Source of the DNA: HGM04593 sp045589695
Lineage (GTDB): Bacteria; Bacteroidota; Bacteroidia; Bacteroidales; Bacteroidaceae
Assembly (NCBI GenBank): GCA_045589695.1
Contig: JAZNPP010000067.1
Coordinates: 44,694 to 108,693, forward strand
Reading direction: 5' to 3'
DNA length: 64,000 nt
Below, one piece after another: positions 53,474-59,061 of the stretch. The notes under the pieces are model-generated. The model was not told where the DNA came from and did not search any database. It saw nothing but the letters and a program-made list of their open reading frames with translations. The position numbers and the translations under genes are program-made. The number at the start of each line of letters is the position of its first letter. Within the stretch, counting starts at the first letter, position 1.

Positions 53474-54322
53474 ATGAACGATTATACAAAAGTAAAATTC
53501 ACTGTCACGCCTAATGAGGAGTTCGCTACCGATATTCTTGCAGCATTATTGGCCGACATCGGCTTCGAAAGTTTCGTACCCGGCGATAATGGCATGGATG
53601 CGTATGTTCCCCATTCATTGTACGATGCCGATGCCATAGCCGCCGCTGTAGCGGAATTTCCTGTCAAGGGCTACGCCATAGCATACGACAGCGAGTTCAT
53701 AGAGGGCGAAGACTGGAATGCCGAGTGGGAGAAGAACTACTTCCGGCCCATAGTGCTTGGCGATGAGTGCGTGATACACAGCACCTTCCACACCAACGTC
53801 CCTGAGGCACGATACGACATACTCATCGACCCCAAGATGGCGTTCGGCACAGGCTATCACCAGACAACCTGCCACATGCTGCGTGCCATTCTCGGCAGCG
53901 ACATGACAGGCAAGAGCGTGCTTGATATGGGCTGCGGCACTGCCCTGCTTGCCATACTTGCCCGCAAGCATGGAGCAGCCGAGGTTACGGCTATAGACAT
54001 TGACGAGTTCGCATACGAGAATGCCAAAGAGAATATCGAGCTTAACGGTACTCCGGATATTGACGTGCGCTTGGGCGGCGCCGAAGCGATAAAAGAGAGC
54101 GACAGTTTCGATTATGTCATTGCCAACATCAACCGCAATATACTGCTCGCCGACATCAAGAACTACGTAAAAGCCATGCACGTCGGGTCGCAGCTCTTTA
54201 TAAGCGGCTTTTACACCGACGATATGGAAGCGCTCAAAGAAGAGGCGTCGCGCAACGGCCTGCAGTACGCCGGCTATGCCGAGGACAACCGCTGGGCGAT
54301 GATGAAGTTCGTTAAAAATTAA
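53474..54322 (+). CDS. prmA: Ribosomal protein L11 methyltransferase
   Basis: Methylates L11 with S-adenosylmethionine. The protein has 282 residues. The N-terminal substrate-recognition domain (1-70) is followed by a Rossmann fold with SVLDMGCGTALLAILARKHGA as the SAM-binding motif, FGTGYHQTT just before it, and the catalytic-site NINRNILL. The N-terminal part is the short Bacteroidetes version. The ATG directly follows a heptamer tract. SemiSWEET starts 10 bp downstream. Confidence 0.95.
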   Translation: MNDYTKVKFTVTPNEEFATDILAALLADIGFESFVPGDNGMDAYVPHSLYDADAIAAAVAEFPVKGYAIAYDSEFIEGEDWNAEWEKNYFRPIVLGDECVIHSTFHTNVPEARYDILIDPKMAFGTGYHQTTCHMLRAILGSDMTGKSVLDMGCGTALLAILARKHGAAEVTAIDIDEFAYENAKENIELNGTPDIDVRLGGAEAIKESDSFDYVIANINRNILLADIKNYVKAMHVGSQLFISGFYTDDMEALKEEASRNGLQYAGYAEDNRWAMMKFVKN

Positions 54323-54332
54323 ATTACATTCT

Positions 54333-54626
54333 ATGGACCAAAGCGCATTATATCTCATTTGCGGGTACGTCGCGAGCATAGGCATGATACTCGGATACTT
54401 GCCTCAGGCAATAACCACCATACGCACCCGCAAGACCGACGGCATTGCCGTGCCCACGTTCTTGATGATGGCTATCGGAGCCTTCGCCTTTGTAGTGCAA
54501 GGGCTGTTGCACAAAGACGGAATAATATGGTCAATGGTAATAACAAACGCCATTACATGCAGTTGCAGCTGCATAATATTCGTTATCAAAGTCTATAACG
54601 ACTGTTTCGGAAACAGGAAAAAGTAG
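54333..54626 (+). CDS. SemiSWEET sugar transporter (PQ-loop repeat)
   Basis: Membrane protein of 97 residues with three helices, the half-size form of eukaryotic SWEET transporters, which works as a dimer. The PQ motif is in GYLPQAITTIRTRKTDGI after helix 1, and the second helix starts VPTFLMMAIGAF. Sucrose or glucose is transported by known homologues. The start is 10 bp after prmA, so they share a transcript that ends at the hairpin at 54697. Confidence 0.92.
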   Translation: MDQSALYLICGYVASIGMILGYLPQAITTIRTRKTDGIAVPTFLMMAIGAFAFVVQGLLHKDGIIWSMVITNAITCSCSCIIFVIKVYNDCFGNRKK

Positions 54627-54696
54627 GGGCTGCGCATAATTTCCTTAGCCGGCCATAGCATGGAACAGCGAAGATACGCCGTCCGCTTAATACAAA

Positions 54697-54733
54697 AAAA
54701 TATTGCATCTCTTGCTTAGAGATGCAATATTTT
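54697..54733 (+). terminator. Terminator of SemiSWEET, also left inverted repeat
   Basis: A 16-bp stem (54697-54712 with 54718-54733) with loop TGCTT and flanking A and T runs. Positions 54707-54723 within it are repeated inverted at 54862-54878. Confidence 0.75.
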
Positions 54734-54878
54734 ATATGAACCAATTCTTTTAGCACCAGGCCTTTAGGGCAAAACGTATGTTTTCTTCAATAGAAATAAA
54801 AAAACTTATTGAAAATGTATTTTATTGATTAATAATGTATATATTTGCAAAGAAATATTGAATCTCTAAGCAAGAGAT
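54707..54878. other. Candidate invertible promoter segment
   Basis: A 17-bp sequence at 54707-54723 (ATCTCTTGCTTAGAGAT) reappears as its exact reverse complement at 54862-54878. Between them lie 138 bp, AT-rich and non-coding, with a TATATTTG promoter box near the right end that points at the secreted-protein gene. This is the layout of Bacteroides phase-variable invertible promoters. No invertase gene is in the window, and each repeat is itself a near-palindrome, so terminator duplication is the alternative. Confidence 0.5.
54840..54847 (+). promoter_or_regulatory. -7 box inside the candidate invertible segment
   Basis: TATATTTG is a perfect TAnnTTTG box. A TTG at 54825-54827 stands 12 nt upstream. 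In the present orientation it would drive the gene at 54914 with a leader of about 60 nt that includes the right repeat. Confidence 0.55.
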
Positions 54879-54913
54879 TTAAAGTAAAAAACCGAATCTT
54901 AATAATAAAACGT

Positions 54914-56473
54914 ATGAAAAAATTTACTTTATTGGCAGCATCGTTGTTCATAACAATAGGTGCTATGGCGCAGAGCCCTTTTGACGGGAAAAAACGTATG
55001 ACAGCAGAGGAGCTGAATGCAGTTACGGAAAAAACTTCGATACTGATAAGGTGTACACAATTCAGCAACGACGATAATTTTTACAATCATGATGCTAATG
55101 GTGGACGTACCGGAGACGCAACCCAGCAACATACATATTTCTGGGTGCCGGCAGTAGAAGGAGTAGCCGGAGCTTACCACATTATGAAGGGCGACGGTGA
55201 AAATGATTACCTGCAAACAACTAATATCACAACATACGGCGCGAAATCAACAGCCGCGACATTTCATGCAGTAAAGCCTATACAAGGTACATCAACCGGA
55301 GTCGAAGGTATTGATACAGGCAATATGGATGAAGACATTAAGAATAGCCCCGATTATTATGTTCGTATCGCATTCACGGATGACACCAAATGGTTTAATT
55401 TTAATGGTGGAATATACGATGCACGCGTTGGTGTTTGGACTGTACAGAATGTATACAATATGAACGAAGACGAGGAAGTTGTCGAACCGGCAGTAAACGC
55501 TCTTGCGACCGGCAAATACTATCGCTTAAAATCCGTCGATAAATATATTACAGCGCCCAGAAAAGATGATGGCGAAGGGCATAGAGGAACAAGTATGATA
55601 CTCAGCGAGACAAAAAGCCCCGACAATATTCTATACTACTATTTTGGAACACACAAGAACAATGATGTATCCAACGCATCGGAAAAAAACATGCTTATGG
55701 TTTATGGAACAGGCATCCACATTAACAATTTTAACCATGCCCATTATGGATACAGAGGCAGCTACTTCTTTGAAGCGACTGAAAGCGGTGTTCTTCTTAG
55801 AATAGAGGGCGGTAACTACTGTAAAGAGAACGGCGCATCCGTTACAAGCACAGCAAACAAAGAGGATGCCACCGTGTGGGAAGTAGAGGAAATTACAGCG
55901 CTTCCTGTATCAATAACAGAAGCCGAATGCGCTACGCTTTATACGCCCGTCGCATTAAGAGTTCCTGATGGCGTTACGGCATATTACCTTTCACAGGAGA
56001 ATATAACAGCGGAGAAAGCTGTCCTGACAGAAATAACAAGCCAAGAAATACCAGCCGGAAACGGTGTTGTCATTTACGGCAATGAAGGCGAATATGATTT
56101 TGAAATAATTGAAAATGCGACAGCATTTGAGGGAACAAACGTTCTTGCAGGTACTGTTAATGACGAACAGATAACCGCTGACGCTTACGTGCTGTTTAAT
56201 CACGAAACTTATGGACTTGGTTTTTATAAAGCAGAAAAGAATTCGGGCTACTTCTGGAATTTAGGACACAAGGCGCACCTGCCTGCAAGCGCAGTTCCTG
56301 AGGCCGCCGCTTCAAGCGTAGGCTTCCGTTTCGATTTTGCTACAACAGCGATTGAAGAGGTGAAAGGTGAAAACGGCGCAGAAGCTATCTACGACCTTCA
56401 GGGCCGCCGCATCGACGAGATTACCGAACCTGGCATTTACATTGTTAATGGCGTCAAAGTGCTGGTTAAGTGA
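54914..56473 (+). CDS. Secreted tagged protein, unknown function
   Basis: Exported protein of 519 residues. The signal peptide is MKKFTLLAASLFITIGAMAQ; the ATG at 54914 is chosen because it starts this signal and follows the promoter, although the frame is open to an upstream non-ATG start at 54845. Residues about 25-330 contain two lectin-like beta-trefoil-type stretches (HTYFWVPAVEG, GKYYRLKSVDKYITAPRK). Residues about 335-470 are a beta-sandwich module common in Bacteroidales surface proteins (ECATLYTPVALRVPDGVTAY, SQEIPAGNGVVIYGNEG). The last 40 residues are the shared tag (AIYDLQGRRIDE, PGIYIVNGVKVLVK). There is no catalytic domain, so adhesion or glycan binding is likely. It lies behind a candidate invertible promoter. 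Confidence 0.75.
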   Translation: MKKFTLLAASLFITIGAMAQSPFDGKKRMTAEELNAVTEKTSILIRCTQFSNDDNFYNHDANGGRTGDATQQHTYFWVPAVEGVAGAYHIMKGDGENDYLQTTNITTYGAKSTAATFHAVKPIQGTSTGVEGIDTGNMDEDIKNSPDYYVRIAFTDDTKWFNFNGGIYDARVGVWTVQNVYNMNEDEEVVEPAVNALATGKYYRLKSVDKYITAPRKDDGEGHRGTSMILSETKSPDNILYYYFGTHKNNDVSNASEKNMLMVYGTGIHINNFNHAHYGYRGSYFFEATESGVLLRIEGGNYCKENGASVTSTANKEDATVWEVEEITALPVSITEAECATLYTPVALRVPDGVTAYYLSQENITAEKAVLTEITSQEIPAGNGVVIYGNEGEYDFEIIENATAFEGTNVLAGTVNDEQITADAYVLFNHETYGLGFYKAEKNSGYFWNLGHKAHLPASAVPEAAASSVGFRFDFATTAIEEVKGENGAEAIYDLQGRRIDEITEPGIYIVNGVKVLVK

Positions 56474-56517
56474 GTTGAGGGGTTATAGTTTAGAGGTGAG
56501 AGTTTAGAGTTGAGGAA
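56474..56517. repeat. Inverted heptamer tract after the secreted protein
   Basis: On the minus strand this reads as CTCAACTCTAAACTCTCACC-like 7-base units, the reverse orientation of the tract at 53413-53470. It begins directly at the stop codon. Confidence 0.65.
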
Positions 56518-56525
56518 ACGTGTAG

Positions 56526-56547
56526 GGGCAGACCGGTGTGTCTGCCC
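56526..56547 (+). repeat. Short hairpin element C (GGGCAGAC type)
   Basis: GGGCAGAC pairs with GTCTGCCC around the loop CGGTGT, preceded by TAG. It lies 30 bp upstream of the micropeptide at 56578. Confidence 0.7.
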
Positions 56548-56577
56548 GCACAAAAACAAAAATAAAGAAGAAACGAT

Positions 56578-56739
56578 ATGAAAAAGAATTATACAGCTCC
56601 TCTTATGACAGAGGTAAACGTTGAGGCAGAGAACATGCTCGCAGCTTCATTGCAGATTAATAAAGATGTAACGGTAGATTCAGGGGCAATGCTCGACGGC
56701 GGTCACCGCGGCGAGTGGGGCAATTTGTGGGGCAAGTAA
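56578..56739 (+). CDS. 53-residue Trp-ended micropeptide, copy 2
   Basis: Open frame from ATG 56578 to TAA 56737. The peptide starts MKKNYTAPLMTEVNVEAE, continues with NMLAAS at 19-24, has an Asp/Val-rich middle and ends GEWGNLWGK. It resembles the peptide at 44338-44487 at both ends but not in the middle. There is no signal peptide or membrane segment. The pattern (conserved head with LA-x-S, variable centre, conserved aromatic tail) would suit a precursor peptide or a short secreted signal, but no modification or transport genes are next to it. It has its own terminator about 100 bp downstream. Confidence 0.6.
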   Translation: MKKNYTAPLMTEVNVEAENMLAASLQINKDVTVDSGAMLDGGHRGEWGNLWGK

Positions 56740-56798
56740 GACGGCATTGTCAATTTGGAGAAAAAAGAAGCCCCTCCTTCCAGAGTTTAGAAAATGCA

Positions 56799-56822
56799 GG
56801 TGCGGTACTGATGTTTCCGCCC
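56799..56822 (+). repeat. Degenerate hairpin element
   Basis: GGTGCGG and CCGCCC around a TACTGATGTTT centre align with the hairpin family but with an insertion and mismatches. It is probably a decayed copy. Confidence 0.4.
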
Positions 56823-56835
56823 GGTAATGATAAGA

Positions 56836-56877
56836 CGCTCTCCTCAGTTGCGGTTTGCAACTGAGGAGAGCGCTTTT
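56836..56877 (+). terminator. Terminator of micropeptide 2
   Basis: A 16-bp perfect stem (56836-56851 with 56857-56872), loop GGTTT, followed by a T-run. Confidence 0.88.
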
Positions 56878-56906
56878 TGTGAACTAAGGGCTGTGCGGAG
56901 CAAGAA

Positions 56907-56928
56907 GGGCGAACACATCGGTTCGCCC
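56907..56928 (-). repeat. Short hairpin element D (GGGCGAAC type, inverted)
   Basis: GGGCGAAC pairs with GTTCGCCC. Read on the minus strand the loop is CGATGT and the element is preceded by TAG, as in copies A and C. Two stem positions differ from copies A and C and both arms changed together. Confidence 0.65.
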
Positions 56929-56962
56929 CTACGGCCGTTCATAGCAGAAGTAACTTCAAATA

Positions 56963-57305
56963 AAACCGGCACTGTAAGCGAGAGAGTGCAAAGCCCTGCC
57001 GTATGCAGGCCATTGCGCGAGGACTGTATGAGCGAAGTGCGGGTATAATTTACATTGCATAGCCGCACGAAGCGAGTTCCGCAGCGCCCTGCTAACAAGT
57101 CGGATCGTAGCCATGTCGTTCTGTGAGCCAAGGAGTTGAATACAAATTTTGTCTTCCTAAGACCGCTTGGGCCTCCGACTTCGCTGCGGAACTCGCTTCG
57201 TGCGGCTATGCAATGTAAATTATACCCGCACTGCGCTCATACAGTCCTCGCGCAATGGCCTGCATACGGCAGGGCTTTGCACTCTCTCGCTTACAGTGCC
57301 GGTTT
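56963..57305. repeat. 124-bp near-perfect inverted repeat with 95-bp centre
   Basis: The left arm 56963-57086 and right arm 57182-57305 are reverse complements with a single mismatch that I can find. Weaker similarity continues outward to about 56944 and 57327 (CAGAAGTAA motif) and inward after a 10-bp indel (AAGTCGGA/TCCGACTT). No transposase or credible gene is inside. Open frames across it are matched on both arms and are not likely coding. Confidence 0.85.
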
Positions 57306-57725
57306 ATTTAGAAAATTACTTCTGCTGTCGCTTATTCCATTGCACGAGTAATTTCCGAACAATACCGTCACCGTTAAAAACAGAGCGAGGCTCCGTTGTT
57401 TCTCAGGGAAAAGGCGAGGACATGCAGAGCGAGGCGTGCCGTTATATTATTATTCAGTAACGCAACGCCGAGCGAGTTCCGGAGCCCCTGAGGAACAACG
57501 GAAAGAGCTGAACGGCAAGTTCGCTGCGACCGAGTTATGTCGCTGTGCGACTCGCGAGCAAAGCAGCGAACGACTGTTTTTTTCGCGTGACGGGCGTTTT
57601 TTGATTACTTTTTCACGAGAGAAAAAGTAATGAGAGAAAGACCTACGCATTGAATTATCCTTACAGCACATCGGCATTTCAGAGCAGACACCCCGGTATT
57701 GCCCCTGCATGTTAAAAGCTAATCG
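57306..57725. other. Repeat-rich non-coding stretch
   Basis: About 420 bp with no gene that I can support. It holds a hairpin at 57604-57631 (ATTACTTTTTC/GAAAAAGTAAT) and a second copy of the AGCGAGTTCCG phrase found in the inverted repeat. Short open frames here lack start context and typical codon bias. Confidence 0.5.
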
Positions 57726-58316
57726 TCACCTGGCGGACATGTCGGTATGCCCCTGCGGCTCTCGATTTTCATTTATTCTTGCCTTTGCTACGTTGTAGCA
57801 GTTCTCGGCGAGTTCTCTTGCGGCTTCGTATTCCTCTCTAATCTTCAGCGGAGGGTCGCAATGGCGTTGTCCGTCTACATACGACAGTGCCGAATATCTT
57901 TTTATCACCTCTCTTACTGCGTCAAGTTCCTGCATGTGTTCTGCCGTGCAATAGCTGTCGGCAGCCATACGGTAGAGCAACGTGCGGCGCTCCACGAAGT
58001 TGTAGGTATATCCCAAGAACAGCAAATCTACTCTTTTCAGGTAGCTGTCGCGTATGTTTTCTATGCTGTCAAGCATAAGTTCATATTCTGTGCCGTACTT
58101 CTCTTTGAGCTTCTTCCAGTTCTTTTCTTTCATCTTGCCCTCGGCATGCGCTGCGGCTTTCTCGGTGGCTATTACCTCGTACATAAGGTCGGTGAATCCG
58201 TCAATGCCGTCAAGTTCATCTATGGCATCATCATATATCTCTAATTTCTCTTCTATCAGGTTGTTGCAGCCTGTAATAAGTATCGCCGCAAGCAGTAATG
58301 CGAAAGACTTCCTCAT
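57726..58316 (-). CDS. Lipoprotein of unknown function
   Basis: Protein of 196 residues with a lipoprotein signal (MRKSFALLLAAILITGC), so Cys17 should be lipidated. The rest is highly charged and mostly helical, with EIYDDAIDELDGIDG, AEGKMKEKNWKKLKEKYG, YNFVERRTLLYRMAADSY and CDPPLKIREEYEAARELAE. No catalytic motif is visible and I do not recognise the family. It is a single gene on the minus strand between repeat-rich and decayed regions. Codon usage agrees with chromosomal genes, so I take it as real. Confidence 0.7.
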   Translation of the reverse strand: MRKSFALLLAAILITGCNNLIEEKLEIYDDAIDELDGIDGFTDLMYEVIATEKAAAHAEGKMKEKNWKKLKEKYGTEYELMLDSIENIRDSYLKRVDLLFLGYTYNFVERRTLLYRMAADSYCTAEHMQELDAVREVIKRYSALSYVDGQRHCDPPLKIREEYEAARELAENCYNVAKARINENREPQGHTDMSAR

Positions 58317-58448
58317 TGTATTTGTTTTGGGCGAAGATAAGACATTTATGTTGTTTTTGCAGAAATTTATTTAAAAAAATCAAATAACGGGTTTGGCTAA
58401 ATGCTATTATCGGAAAAAATAATATATTTATACGCTGATATGATTTAG

Positions 58449-58664
58449 CGTTTAACGGTGGGCGATGAACGAGATTGTAACTTCTGGAACGACAAATTTT
58501 CGTCGGCGTTCCTTGTCGAAGAGGTCGAAGTGCAGAATTCCGTAGCCGAGCTGTCCTTGTACGAGAAGGATAATGCGGTGTATTACCTTTCGGGCCGCAA
58601 ACTGCAACGTATCGAAGCGCCGGGCATATATATCGTCGGCGGCAAGAAGCGTGCTGTACGCTGA
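58449..58664 (+). pseudogene. Remnant of a tagged secreted protein
   Basis: The frame opens after a stop at 58446 and has no ATG; the first possible start is a GTG at 58458. The last 30 residues (AVYYLSGRKLQRIEAPGIYIV and a basic end) match the C-terminal tag of the large secreted enzymes. The 25-40 residues before it have no recognisable domain and no signal peptide is present. It is most simply the 3' remainder of a deleted gene. The 132 bp upstream are AT-rich and empty. Confidence 0.6.
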
Positions 58665-58692
58665 TGCTTTATTATGTAATTACCTCGTCTGA

Positions 58693-58971
58693 TATATAAT
58701 ACTCCGTCGTTTTCTCTTTTTCTGTATGCTGCTTTCTGTGCCGTTCTGCGCCATGGCGCAGAACGGCACAGAAAGTATCGCTCTCAGAGCGATGCTGGCG
58801 GGTTGATTGGGGCGTGAGGCGAACTTCAGCCGTGTGTTCCCTGTTTTTGAAAAGGTCAACGCCGACAATTGGTACTTCAATAATATGCTCGACAGAAGGC
58901 GTGCCTTTGCCGAGTACGGCAAGTGGAAAAACTCGGAGTTGCCCGACACCGCTCTCGACTCTAATCATTAA
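58693..58971 (+). pseudogene. Decayed signal-peptide gene with internal stop
   Basis: One frame reads a clear signal peptide (RRFLFFCMLLSVPFCAMAQ, ATG at 58726), then NGTESIALRAMLAG, a TGA at 58804, and then a protein-like stretch FSRVFPVFEKVNADNWYFNN, RRRAFAEYGKWKNSE, ending at TAA 58969. The two halves are in the same frame. This fits a gene shortened by deletion and a nonsense change. The parent family is not recognised. A 44-bp palindrome lies within the signal-peptide region. Confidence 0.5.
58732..58775. repeat. 44-bp perfect palindrome
   Basis: Arms 58732-58753 and 58754-58775 are perfect reverse complements with no spacer, centred on CCATGG. A second short hairpin (ATCGCTC/GAGCGAT) follows at 58777-58793. 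Confidence 0.85.
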
Positions 58972-59016
58972 TAAAATTAATCTGTTAATTTTTTTTCTTT
59001 TTCACATCTCTTTTTG

Positions 59017-59024
59017 TACATTTG
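59017..59024 (+). promoter_or_regulatory. -7 box of the GH2 gene
   Basis: TACATTTG matches TAnnTTTG, 37 bp before the ATG at 59062. No convincing -33 box is seen in the T-rich upstream stretch. Confidence 0.5.
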
Positions 59025-59061
59025 TGCTAATTGGCAAATATTGTAACTTAATCAAAATACT

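Noticed and set aside
56827..57460. Open frames of 70-97 codons across the inverted repeat
   Set aside because: They are mirrored between the two arms and arise from the repeat; no start context or codon bias supports them.
57436..57710. Overlapping 64- and 86-codon frames on both strands in the repeat-rich stretch
   Set aside because: Low-complexity basic or Ser-rich products with no start signal; likely non-coding repeat sequence.
58804..58806. Selenocysteine codon (in-frame TGA)
   Set aside because: I see no SECIS-like structure of the right position and no selenoprotein family; gene decay is simpler.
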